Assembly: GCF_019803445.1 (NCBI RefSeq)
Contig: NZ_CP081844.1
Span: forward strand, 1,376,501 to 1,440,500
DNA from: Caenibius sp. WL
GTDB taxonomy: Bacteria > Pseudomonadota > Alphaproteobacteria > Sphingomonadales > Sphingomonadaceae
Direction: 5' to 3'
DNA: 64,000 bases
Shown: piece by piece, positions 54,321 to 62,356 of the stretch
Position numbering within the stretch: the stretch's first letter is position 1
Layout of the letters: each line of letters begins with the position of its first letter
Notes under the pieces: generated by a model
The model's input: the letters and a program-made list of their open reading frames with translations, nothing else
What the model was told of the DNA's origin: nothing
The model's database searches: none
Made by a program: the position numbers and the translations under genes

Positions 54321-55580
54321 TTGACGCAACCCGGTCAGGCCGCGCCGCAGGGATTGATGGCCCCGGGTTCGACTCTGGGGCCATTTCGCTTCCCGGCGTT
54401 CCGGGCGATCTGGATCGCCAATCTCTTTTCCAACATCGGTTCGATGATCCAGTCGGTCGGGGCGGCCTGGCTGATGACCGAACTGACCGATTCCCATCGC
54501 CTGATCGCGCTGGTGCAGGCGTCGACCACGCTGCCGATCCTGCTGTTCGGCGTGGTCGCCGGGGCAATTGCCGACAATTTCGACCGCCGCCGGGTGATGC
54601 TGACAGCGCAGGCCGGGATGCTGATCGCCTCGGCCTTGCTGGCGTTCGTCACGTACGAAGGTTTCGTCAATCCGGCGGTGCTGCTATTGCTCACACTCGC
54701 GGTGGGAATCGGCACGGCGCTCAATTCCCCGGCGTGGCAGGCATCCGTGCGCGCGCAAGTGGGGCGTGAGGATCTGCCTCAGGCGATCAGCCTCAACACC
54801 ATTGCTTTCAATCTGGCGCGCAGTGTCGGCCCGGCGCTGGGCGGGTTGCTGATCTCGCTGTGGGATATTAGCCTTGCCTTCACGCTGAACGCGTTGAGCT
54901 ATATCCTGCTGATCGTGGTGCTGCTGCGCTGGCGGCCGGAGGTCGCACCACCGGTGCGCGGGCCGATGTTCCGTTCGATCAAGGCCGGAATCCAGTTCTG
55001 CCTGACATCGCCCGCCCTGCGCAAAGTGCTGGTGCGCGGCGCGGCCATCGGGTTCGGCCTTTCCGCCTATCAGGCGCTGTTGCCCGCCATCGTGCGCGAC
55101 CAGCTCGGCGGGGGCGAACTGACATTCGGCCTGCTGCTGGGCATGTTCGGGATCAGTTCCATTCTCAGCGCCCTGTTCGTGCGCAAGGCCATGCGTCGCT
55201 TCGGCACGGAGATGGTGATCGGCCTTGGCACGGTGTCCTTCATCGCTGCGGAGCTGTTGCAGGGGCTGAGCCACCACTTTGCATGGGCCTTGCTGGCGGC
55301 GGCTCTGGGCGGGGTCGGCTGGGTTCTGGCGCTGACCACGCTCAATGTCGCGATGCAGGTGCGATCCCCCGATGCCATTCTCGGGCGCTGTCTGGCGGTC
55401 TATCAGGCGATCACGTTCGGCGGCATGGCCATCGGCGCGTGGGTCTGGGGCGCGGTGGCCGACGCGAGCAACCTGTCGCTGTCGCTCGTACTGGGGGCCG
55501 TGTGGTTGACGGTGGCGCAGGTTCTGCTGCGTCTGTTCATGCCTATGCCGCAGCGGGGCGAAGGCGTGCCCATCGATTGA
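54321..55580 (+). CDS. MFS exporter, EntS/DUF894-like (MFS_3)
   Basis: This permease of about 419 residues has the MFS_3 pattern: FPAFRAIWIANLFSNIGSMIQSVGAAWLM at its start and the loop AIADNFDRRRVMLTAQ. GLALNSPAWQ-like sequence (IGTALNSPAWQAS) is typical of enterobactin-exporter-type families. A TTG at 54321 has GGAG at good spacing; an ATG at 54357 is the alternative start. It follows an SDR gene on the same strand. It may export a small molecule. Confidence 0.85.
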   Translation: MTQPGQAAPQGLMAPGSTLGPFRFPAFRAIWIANLFSNIGSMIQSVGAAWLMTELTDSHRLIALVQASTTLPILLFGVVAGAIADNFDRRRVMLTAQAGMLIASALLAFVTYEGFVNPAVLLLLTLAVGIGTALNSPAWQASVRAQVGREDLPQAISLNTIAFNLARSVGPALGGLLISLWDISLAFTLNALSYILLIVVLLRWRPEVAPPVRGPMFRSIKAGIQFCLTSPALRKVLVRGAAIGFGLSAYQALLPAIVRDQLGGGELTFGLLLGMFGISSILSALFVRKAMRRFGTEMVIGLGTVSFIAAELLQGLSHHFAWALLAAALGGVGWVLALTTLNVAMQVRSPDAILGRCLAVYQAITFGGMAIGAWVWGAVADASNLSLSLVLGAVWLTVAQVLLRLFMPMPQRGEGVPID

Positions 55581-55592
55581 ATGCGGCAGCGT

Positions 55593-56102
55593 TCAGGCCG
55601 GTGTTTCCAGCATCGCCCCGATGATCCGCCCCATCACCCGCCGGGTGGCGCGCAGATCCTCGTCGCTCGTTTCGCCCACCGCATGGCGCAGCATCGCGCT
55701 CACTTCCGGGATAATCGCCGCGCGAGTGGCACGCCCTTGCTCGGTCAGGCTGATCAAAGTCACGCGCCGGTCTTCCTTCGGCCTGGTGCGTTCGATCAGG
55801 CCTTTGCGATGCAGGCTGGCAACGAGGCGGCTGGTCGCGGCCGGGTCCTTATAGCTGCGTTCGACCAGTTGCGTCTGTTGCAGCGGGCTTTCCTGATGCA
55901 ACAGATTGAGAATCACGAATTCGCGCGCTGTCAGCGGCAGACCCTTGGCTTCGATAATCGCATTCAGCGCGCGCACCAGCCCGTCCGCCGCCCGGCTGAT
56001 CTGGAACCCGATCACGGACGGATAGACGGTGAAGGAGAACATCTCCTCGACATCGTGGGCGCGGGCGATATCCTGCCGCGAAGAAGGGGTCGACCTTGGC
56101 AT
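55593..56102 (-). CDS. MarR-family transcriptional regulator
   Basis: This 169-residue winged-helix protein shows the MarR core: LTAREFVILNLLHQESPLQQTQL, then the recognition helix DPAATSRLVASLHRKGLIERTRPKEDRRV, where DRR is in the wing. It is the last gene on the minus strand after the first Rieske oxygenase gene, with 67 bases between. A dyad upstream of that oxygenase is its likely site. It may sense a hydrophobic or aromatic ligand of the catabolic genes. Confidence 0.88.
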   Translation of the reverse strand: MPRSTPSSRQDIARAHDVEEMFSFTVYPSVIGFQISRAADGLVRALNAIIEAKGLPLTAREFVILNLLHQESPLQQTQLVERSYKDPAATSRLVASLHRKGLIERTRPKEDRRVTLISLTEQGRATRAAIIPEVSAMLRHAVGETSDEDLRATRRVMGRIIGAMLETPA

Positions 56103-56169
56103 GGCGCGCTATGTGGCGATCCGCGATGCCGTACGCAAGGACCGGGCGGGGCATGCCGCCATCGCTGCC

Positions 56170-57297
56170 TCAGGCGCTTTGCAGCGCCTTTTGCGGCGGG
56201 GCGTGGAACACATCGACGGCGATGCCCTTTGCTTCCCGGAGATCGAGCGTGACCGTGCGGCCATTGACCCGTTTCTGTAGTTCGGCGGCCTTGTCGCGCG
56301 GGTTGAAGAACTGGCGATACCAGGTCCGCAGGCGGCCATAGGGGCCATCGGCAGGCAGAGCCATCGGGTTGATACAGTCGCGCTTGTTGGCCCAGATTTC
56401 CACGTCCTGCCCCAGCCCGTGGACGGCGTTCATCGAAAATTCCCGCGCCAGCGCGATATCTTCCGCGCTTGGCGCCTGCGTGCCATCGTTCACCTGCACC
56501 ATGATCCCACTCCACACCCGCTCGCGGCCATCGTCGATCGGGGTGCTGGCGATCAGCCAGAAGCCGGGAAACCGGCCCTGCATATCGGATTCGAGAATGC
56601 CCGGTCCGGTCCGCCAGGTATCGAGCATCAGCATGTTGTATTCGTGATTGGCCACTTCGTTGCGGTGCCGTGTCCCGAAGTACTGGTGGACCACGTGATC
56701 CACGAACTCATTGGAAAAATAGATGCATTCGGTCGACCCGTGGACCGGCACCATGTGGCCGAGATCGGCCATGTTGTCGACGATTTCGCAGCCATGAATG
56801 TCGAGATCGCCAAGGTGCGCCATGTTCCATTCCACCCAGCCCGGTTCGCCGTAATGGTTACCGAAACTGGGCAGCGGATAATCCGGTTCCAGCCCTTCGG
56901 GATCGTACCAGGTCCACAGGATGCCGGCGAATTCGGTGACCGGGAACGTCTTGAGGCAGGCGGCCTTGGGAATGAAATCGGAATAGGGAATGTGATCGCA
57001 TTGCCCGTTCTCGTCGAAGCGCCAGCCATGGAAGGGGCAGCGGATCGATTCGCCCTGAACGTGTTCGCCGTCGAGCACGATGTAGGACGTGGTGTTCTTC
57101 GCCAGATGCGCGCCCATGTGCGGGCAATAGGCTTCGACCAGCCGGGCTTTGCCGCTCTTTCCGCGATAGAGGACCATATCCGTGCCGAAATAGCGCACCG
57201 AACTCGGCGTTTCGGTCGCATCTTCAGTCCTGCCGATCATGAACCAGCCACGGGGAAACGCGAACGCGCCGAAACCGTAATCCTGCGCCTTTGCCAT
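56170..57297 (-). CDS. Rieske non-heme iron oxygenase, KshA-like
   Basis: This 375-residue oxygenase has Rieske ligands C58-x-H60 (YCPHMGAHL) and C87-x2-H90 (RCPFHGW). The mononuclear iron site has D178-x2-H181-x4-H186 in NMADLGHMVPVHG. The layout is like KshA, the oxygenase component of 3-ketosteroid 9-alpha-hydroxylase. Such enzymes hydroxylate their substrate with electrons from a reductase, and no reductase gene is seen here. It is divergent from an SDR gene and followed by MarR. The substrate is unproven. Confidence 0.88.
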   Translation of the reverse strand: MAKAQDYGFGAFAFPRGWFMIGRTEDATETPSSVRYFGTDMVLYRGKSGKARLVEAYCPHMGAHLAKNTTSYIVLDGEHVQGESIRCPFHGWRFDENGQCDHIPYSDFIPKAACLKTFPVTEFAGILWTWYDPEGLEPDYPLPSFGNHYGEPGWVEWNMAHLGDLDIHGCEIVDNMADLGHMVPVHGSTECIYFSNEFVDHVVHQYFGTRHRNEVANHEYNMLMLDTWRTGPGILESDMQGRFPGFWLIASTPIDDGRERVWSGIMVQVNDGTQAPSAEDIALAREFSMNAVHGLGQDVEIWANKRDCINPMALPADGPYGRLRTWYRQFFNPRDKAAELQKRVNGRTVTLDLREAKGIAVDVFHAPPQKALQSA

Positions 57298-57367
57298 GCA
57301 GGTCTCTCCATCCGTTATTGTTGTCTTTGGCAGGAACCTAATACACACCCCGGCAAAGGCGAAGCCC

Positions 57368-57389
57368 TTTGTGAGGCGGCGCTTACAAA
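57368..57389. promoter_or_regulatory. Dyad between the Rieske and SDR genes
   Basis: TTTGTGAG-GCGGCG-CTTACAAA is an 8+6+8 inverted repeat with one mismatch in the 132-base divergent gap. It is a candidate MarR operator controlling both genes. Confidence 0.45.
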
Positions 57390-57429
57390 AATGAATGGCC
57401 CGGGCGGGCGGAAGATGGAGGAAGCGGGA

Positions 57430-58212
57430 ATGGCGGAAAGGCCGGTTGCGATCGTCACGGGCGGCGGCACGGGGGTGGGGGCGGCCTCTGCCCGGGCATT
57501 GGCGGCGCGAGGGTACGATGTGCTCGTCAACTATGCGCATAGCGCGGACGCGGCGGAACAGGTGGTGATGGAAATTCGCGCCATGGGCGGCGATGCCTGC
57601 GCGATGCAGGGTGATGTCGCCGAGGATGAGGCGTGCCGCGCGCTGGCCGAAGCGGCGCTGGCCCGTTGGGAGCGGATCGATGCACTGGTCCATTCGGCGG
57701 GCGTGACGCAGTTCGTTTCCATGGGCGATCTCGCCGGGCAGAACGCAGCGGATTTCCATGCGATCTATGCGGTCAACGTGATCGGCGCCTATCAGATGGT
57801 ACGCGCGGTGGAACCCGCGCTGCGGCGCAGCCCGTGTGGGGCTATCGTGATGATTTCCTCCATCGCCAGTCTTAACGGCACAGGCAGTTCCTATGCCTAT
57901 GCTGCGTCGAAAGGGGCGCTCAATACGTTGACTGTCTCGCTGGCGCGCAATCTTGCGCCGATCCGTGTCAATGCCGTGTTACCGGGGATGATCGATGGGG
58001 ACTGGCTGCGCCGCGGGCTGGGCGATGCGGGGTTCGAACAGGCGCGCCAGGCGTTCGAACAGTCCTCCACTCTGGGGGTGATCTGCCAGCCGGACGATAT
58101 CGCCCGGATGGTGGTGCCGCTGGTCTGCGATGCGACAGTAGTGACCGGGCAATTGATCACTGCCGATGCCGGCGCCTTGCTCGGCCGTCCGCCGCAGGTC
58201 GGTGCGCGCTGA
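57430..58212 (+). CDS. Short-chain dehydrogenase/reductase
   Basis: This 260-residue SDR has TGGGTGVGAA as the cofactor loop, HSAG as the strand-4 motif, the catalytic serine in MISSIASL and YAASK with the catalytic tyrosine and lysine. VLPGMIDGDWLRR is a C-terminal substrate loop. It is likely NAD(P)-dependent. ATG at 57430 follows GGAGG at 8 bases; two earlier in-frame ATGs are weaker. It faces the Rieske oxygenase divergently and leads to an MFS permease on the same strand. Role in the same pathway is inferred. Confidence 0.88.
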   Translation: MAERPVAIVTGGGTGVGAASARALAARGYDVLVNYAHSADAAEQVVMEIRAMGGDACAMQGDVAEDEACRALAEAALARWERIDALVHSAGVTQFVSMGDLAGQNAADFHAIYAVNVIGAYQMVRAVEPALRRSPCGAIVMISSIASLNGTGSSYAYAASKGALNTLTVSLARNLAPIRVNAVLPGMIDGDWLRRGLGDAGFEQARQAFEQSSTLGVICQPDDIARMVVPLVCDATVVTGQLITADAGALLGRPPQVGAR

Positions 58213-58313
58213 TCGTGCGGGGGTAATTCCGTTCGCGCCAGCGGGTCACAATATGATCCGATGCCCGCCCGCCGGGGCGACCCTTGCTTGCCAACGGCGA
58301 GGGCCCGTGTAGC

Positions 58314-58336
58314 CTCCCGCTCAAAATAAACGGGAG
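58314..58336 (+). promoter_or_regulatory. Hairpin overlapping the MFS ribosome site
   Basis: CTCCCG (58314-58319) pairs with CGGGAG (58331-58336), and the right arm contains most of the GGGAGAG ribosome site for the ATG at 58347. Folding would reduce translation initiation, so it may be a translational control element. Confidence 0.35.
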
Positions 58337-58346
58337 AGTTCGGGTC

Positions 58347-59585
58347 ATGTATTATGGTTGGCGCCTCGTCGTCATCGCCGCGATAGCCTATATGCTGACG
58401 ATGGGGGCGACCTACAGCGCGCTGGGCCTGTTCATCATTCCGGTATCGCAGGAATTCGGCCTGTCGCGGGCGGAAATGAACAGTGCGCTAATTCTGCTCA
58501 ATCTTGGCGGGGCCGGGCTCAGCCCGTTCATCGGGCGGATGCTGGACCGCTATTCCCCGCGCCGGATCATGACGGCGGGAAGCGTGCTGTTCGGCTTCAG
58601 CTTCGCGGTGCTGAGCTTTTCGCAATCGGTTCTGCTCGACGCGGTGATTATCGCTCTGCCGCTGGCCGCTGCCGTGCCTTCGGCCGGAACGCTGACGATG
58701 TCGGTGCTGCTGGCGCGATGGTTCACGGTCCATCGCGGCAAAGCGATGGTGCTGTCCGCGCTGGGCGTGTCGGTGGGCAGCATCGTGATGACGCCGGCGA
58801 TCGGCTGGCTGCTCGAACAGCAGGGCTGGCGTTCGACACTGCTGATCACCGGGGTGGTCTGCACGGCGATTCTGTTCGTCCTGTCGACATTGATCCGCGA
58901 ACGGCCAGGGCCTGAGGATAAAGAGCCTGGGGCCACACCCGAGGCGTTGGCGCGTTTGCAGGTGCTCATGGCGGCCGGGAGCAAGCCGATGCGCATCGGC
59001 GAGATTCTGCGGATGCCCAATTTCTGGACCATCTGTCTCAGTTCATCGCTTGCCATGGGGCTGGCGCAATCGCTGTCGATCACCTTCGTGCCGCTGGCTC
59101 TCGATCACGGCCTGTCGGTGATGGAGGCGACAACGCTGATGTCGATCACCGGCATTTCCGCGATTGCCGGTATCCTTGCCCTGTCCGCCGTCGCCGACAA
59201 GATCGAGCGGAGCCTGATCCTGACGGCGTTCTATGTACTGGGGGCGGTGCTCAATGCCGCGCTGCTGTTCAGCCATGGTTTCGTCATGCTGGCGGGGTGC
59301 GCGGTCATGCTGGGCGTGGCGGCGGGGGCGATGGCGCCGGTCTTCTTCGCGCTGGTGGCCGATCATTTCGGCACTGCCTCCTTCGGCACGGTGCGGGGGC
59401 TCATGGCCCCGTTCCTGGCGGTGATCGGGGCCATTCTGGTCCGTTTCGCCGGGGAGGTTTTCGACCGCACGGGCAATTACGACCTGCTGTTCACGATTTA
59501 CATCTTCGCCGAACTGGGGGCGGCGGCACTGATGTTCAGCACCCGATATTGTCATCGCAGGGCTATGGCGCCGACATTCGCCTGA
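58347..59585 (+). CDS. MFS transporter, monocarboxylate/OFA type
   Basis: This 412-residue permease starts MYYGWRLVVIAAIAYMLTMG, the usual opening of monocarboxylate-type MFS proteins. Its N-terminal half includes GRMLDRYSPRRIM, and the second half begins with MRIGEILRMPNFWTICLSS. Twelve hydrophobic segments are evident. It may import the substrate of the neighbouring catabolic genes. The start follows GGGAGAG, which is inside a hairpin. A TetR gene lies 107 bases downstream. Confidence 0.86.
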   Translation: MYYGWRLVVIAAIAYMLTMGATYSALGLFIIPVSQEFGLSRAEMNSALILLNLGGAGLSPFIGRMLDRYSPRRIMTAGSVLFGFSFAVLSFSQSVLLDAVIIALPLAAAVPSAGTLTMSVLLARWFTVHRGKAMVLSALGVSVGSIVMTPAIGWLLEQQGWRSTLLITGVVCTAILFVLSTLIRERPGPEDKEPGATPEALARLQVLMAAGSKPMRIGEILRMPNFWTICLSSSLAMGLAQSLSITFVPLALDHGLSVMEATTLMSITGISAIAGILALSAVADKIERSLILTAFYVLGAVLNAALLFSHGFVMLAGCAVMLGVAAGAMAPVFFALVADHFGTASFGTVRGLMAPFLAVIGAILVRFAGEVFDRTGNYDLLFTIYIFAELGAAALMFSTRYCHRRAMAPTFA

Positions 59586-59692
59586 GGGAAACCGGGGGAG
59601 GGCGGTTCCATTCTCCCGTTCCGGGCACGAGGGGCTTTTGCGATCCTGCGCGAGGCTGTTAAGGCTTGCAGCCGCAACAAGGATCAAGACGA

Positions 59693-60280
59693 ATGACGAC
59701 CACCGCCGCTCTCCCCCGCCGTGAATCGAACAAGGCCAAGATTCGCAGCGCCATCGTCGATGCCGCGGTCATCAAGTTCGGCGAAAAGTCGGTCAACGGC
59801 ACAACGATGGATGAAATCGCCGAGGAGGCGAAAATCAGCCGCGCGACCCTGTTCAACTATTTCCCCAGCAAGGCGGATATCGTGGCCGCGATTGTCGAGC
59901 AGATGGACGAGGCATTCATCGCCCAGCTCGACAAGTTCATCGAATTCGGCCTGCCGCTGGAAAAGCGGGTGAAGGAATTCTTCAGCGCCCATGCCCGCGA
60001 TCTCGAGGGGCGCTGGCTGAAATTCCGCCCGATGGTGGGAATTTCGGTGCAGGGCTGGGGGGAAGACACCGGGGCGCAGCGCTTCGCCCGGCTGAATGCG
60101 GCGTTCCTGCGGCTGGTGCACGACGCCCCGGAAAGGGAACGCGGCGCTTGCGCCGAGGTGCTGACTGGTACTTATGTCGGTATTGTGCAGAACTGGCGTT
60201 TCGAGTCGGATTATGCGCTGGAGGAACATCTGGTCGCGGCGGTCATGTTGATTATGAAATCGATACAATGCCCTGATTAA
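59693..60280 (+). CDS. TetR-family transcriptional regulator
   Basis: This 195-residue regulator has the TetR helix-turn-helix at about residues 30-56 (TTMDEIAEEAKISRATLFNYFPSKADIV). The ligand domain contains WLKFRPMVGISVQGWGED. Its start ATG at 59693 gives the standard N-terminus. It lies ahead of the amidohydrolase-Rieske-ACAD genes on the same strand with 76 bases between. A perfect palindrome in that gap is its likely operator. Confidence 0.88.
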   Translation: MTTTAALPRRESNKAKIRSAIVDAAVIKFGEKSVNGTTMDEIAEEAKISRATLFNYFPSKADIVAAIVEQMDEAFIAQLDKFIEFGLPLEKRVKEFFSAHARDLEGRWLKFRPMVGISVQGWGEDTGAQRFARLNAAFLRLVHDAPERERGACAEVLTGTYVGIVQNWRFESDYALEEHLVAAVMLIMKSIQCPD

Positions 60281-60320
60281 AAGGCAGAAATTACCTTCTT
60301 GCATTCTGCCGAAAAAATAA

Positions 60321-60334
60321 TAGACTTAAGTCTA
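60321..60334. promoter_or_regulatory. Perfect 14-bp palindrome before the catabolic operon
   Basis: TAGACTTAAGTCTA is fully self-complementary and lies 23 bases upstream of the amidohydrolase-fold gene and 41 bases after the TetR stop. It is a candidate TetR operator for the operon. Confidence 0.55.
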
Positions 60335-60356
60335 AGTTTTGCATGGGAGAGTGCTG

Positions 60357-61232
60357 ATGGGTGTGCCTAAGGATATTGGCGTAATCGATACGATGTTGGG
60401 TATCCCGACCCGGGAAGACCGGGCCGACTGGTATACCTTCTTCCGTCCGCTGCTGCGCGACAAGGAAAGCCTGCAGGCATTCGAAATGCCCGCCCAGTAT
60501 ATGTTCAAGGGCGTGCCCGATATCGGCGAGCATGACGACTACATCGCCTGGACCGTCGAGCAGATGGACAAGCACAATATCCAGCAGGCCATGATCGGGC
60601 TGGACGACCGCTGGTCGGAATCCGCGCTCGAAGCGAAACGGCGTTTCCCGGACCGGTTCTTCTTCGATGCCCCGATCGATCCCAACGGCGGGATGGAAGA
60701 AGTGCGCCGGATCAAGCGGCTGCACAAGGAACACGATCTGCGCGCCGTCAGCGTGTTTCCTTCGGGCACCTATCCGCAGGTTCCCATCGATCACAAGTAT
60801 ATGTTCCCGATCTACGCCACGTGCGTGGAACTGGATATTCCGATCCTGATGAACGTGGGCGTTCCGGGGCCGCGCATCCCGATGGCCCCGCAGCGGGTCG
60901 AACTGCTGGATGAAGTCTGCTGGTTCTTCCCCGAACTGAAGATCGTGATGCGCCATGGCGCCGAACCGTGGGACGATCTGGCCGTGAAGCTGATGCTCAA
61001 ATGGCCGAACCTCTACTATTCGACTAGCGCTTTCGCGCCCAAGCATCTGCCCAAGTCGATCATCAACTACGCCAACACCCGCGGCGCGGACAAGATCATC
61101 TACGCGGGCTATTTCCCGATGGGTCTCAGCCTCGACCGGATTTTCAGCGAGCTCGATCAGCTTCCGCTGAAGGACGAAGTATGGCCCAAATTCCTGCGCG
61201 ACAATGCACGCCGCGTGTTCAAGCTCGACTAA
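60357..61232 (+). CDS. Amidohydrolase-fold protein with depleted metal site
   Basis: This 291-residue protein resembles COG2159 amidohydrolases (TIM barrel). The expected HxH at the end of strand 1 is absent: the place reads VIDTMLGIP (about residues 9-17). The strand-5 histidine position reads ILMNVGVP (N166) and the strand-8 aspartate segment reads IIYAGYFP (247-254). Only H200 in MRHGAEPW remains at a ligand site. It may be a structural or non-metal protein. ATG at 60357 has GGGAG upstream. It starts an operon with a Rieske oxygenase and two acyl-CoA dehydrogenases. Confidence 0.8.
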   Translation: MGVPKDIGVIDTMLGIPTREDRADWYTFFRPLLRDKESLQAFEMPAQYMFKGVPDIGEHDDYIAWTVEQMDKHNIQQAMIGLDDRWSESALEAKRRFPDRFFFDAPIDPNGGMEEVRRIKRLHKEHDLRAVSVFPSGTYPQVPIDHKYMFPIYATCVELDIPILMNVGVPGPRIPMAPQRVELLDEVCWFFPELKIVMRHGAEPWDDLAVKLMLKWPNLYYSTSAFAPKHLPKSIINYANTRGADKIIYAGYFPMGLSLDRIFSELDQLPLKDEVWPKFLRDNARRVFKLD

Positions 61233-61244
61233 GGAGTATCGGTT

Positions 61245-62348
61245 ATGAGTGATCAAGTGCTAGACGCCCGTACCGCGCCTGTCGCCACCTGGCAGATCGT
61301 CGGTGCGATGAACCCCGAAGAGCGCGCCGTGTGGCGCATGGCTGATATCCAGAACAACGTCAGCGCCGAAGAACGCGGCGTGGACAAGATTCCGTTCGCT
61401 ATCGGCTGGTATGCCGCCTGCTATTCGGACGAAATCGCCGTCGGCGAAGTCAAGCCGCTGCGCGCGTTCGGCAAGGAACTCGCCATGTGGCGCGGTGAAG
61501 ACGGCCAAGTTCGCATCATCGACGCCTATTGCAAGCATCTCGGCGCGCATATGGCCTATGGCGGCAAAGTGCATGGCAACATGCTGGAATGCCCGTTCCA
61601 CGCATGGCGCTATGACGAAGCGGGTTCGGTCAAGGAAATCCCCTATGCCCGCAACATTCCGCCGCAGGCGAAGCGCCCGTGCGGTGGCTGGCCGACCGAG
61701 GAAGGCAGCGGCTTCATCTGGTTCTGGTATCACCCCAATGGCGAAGCGCCGCAGTGGGAACGGGTCGATTTCCCCGAAGTCGGCCGCGACGATTACACGG
61801 AATTCGATCGTTACGAATGGATCGTGCATGCCCCGCTCCAGTTCATGGCTGAAAACGCGGCGGACACGGCCCATTTCAAGTATATTCACGGGACCGCGAC
61901 CTTCCCGGATGCGGAGATCAAGTTCGACGGCATTCGCCGTACCGGCTTGGTCAAGGCCAAGATGGGCACGCCCAAGGGCGAGGTCGATGGCGAGATTCTG
62001 AATATGAATGTCGGCCCGGGCCAGGCGGCCACGCGGTTCAGCGGTATTTCGGAAACGCTGCTGATTGCCGGCATGACGCCGATCGATCATGACAAGGTGC
62101 GGGTGCGGTTCGCTTTCACCCAGCCCAAGACGGAAGCCGAAGGCCCGATGGGCGGGCTGGCCCGCGCGCTGATCCGCGACATCATCAAGCAGTTCGACCA
62201 GGACAAGGTGGTGTGGGATCGTCAGCGCTTTGTCGAACGCGCGCTGATCTGCGACGGCGATGGCCCGATCGGTGATTTCCGCCGCTGGTACTACCAGTTC
62301 TACGTCGAATGGAACGGCCGCGGTCCGCAGGCCATGGCAGCAGAGTAA
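61245..62348 (+). CDS. Rieske non-heme iron oxygenase
   Basis: This 367-residue oxygenase has Rieske ligands C96-x-H98 (YCKHLGAHM) and C116-x2-H119 (ECPFHAW). The mononuclear iron ligands are N204, D207, H210 and H215 in ENAADTAHFKYIHG. It differs from the KshA-like protein at 56170 in both motifs and length, so it is a separate type. AAGGAG at 61230 precedes the ATG. It lies 12 bases after the amidohydrolase-fold gene and 8 bases before the first acyl-CoA dehydrogenase. No reductase is visible in the window. The substrate is unknown. Confidence 0.9.
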   Translation: MSDQVLDARTAPVATWQIVGAMNPEERAVWRMADIQNNVSAEERGVDKIPFAIGWYAACYSDEIAVGEVKPLRAFGKELAMWRGEDGQVRIIDAYCKHLGAHMAYGGKVHGNMLECPFHAWRYDEAGSVKEIPYARNIPPQAKRPCGGWPTEEGSGFIWFWYHPNGEAPQWERVDFPEVGRDDYTEFDRYEWIVHAPLQFMAENAADTAHFKYIHGTATFPDAEIKFDGIRRTGLVKAKMGTPKGEVDGEILNMNVGPGQAATRFSGISETLLIAGMTPIDHDKVRVRFAFTQPKTEAEGPMGGLARALIRDIIKQFDQDKVVWDRQRFVERALICDGDGPIGDFRRWYYQFYVEWNGRGPQAMAAE

Positions 62349-62356
62349 GCCCGGCA

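Noticed and set aside
56419-57429. Long plus-strand extension of the SDR frame upstream of 57430
   Set aside because: It runs antisense through the Rieske oxygenase gene, which has clear Rieske and iron-site motifs; the true start has a good ribosome site at 57417-57421.
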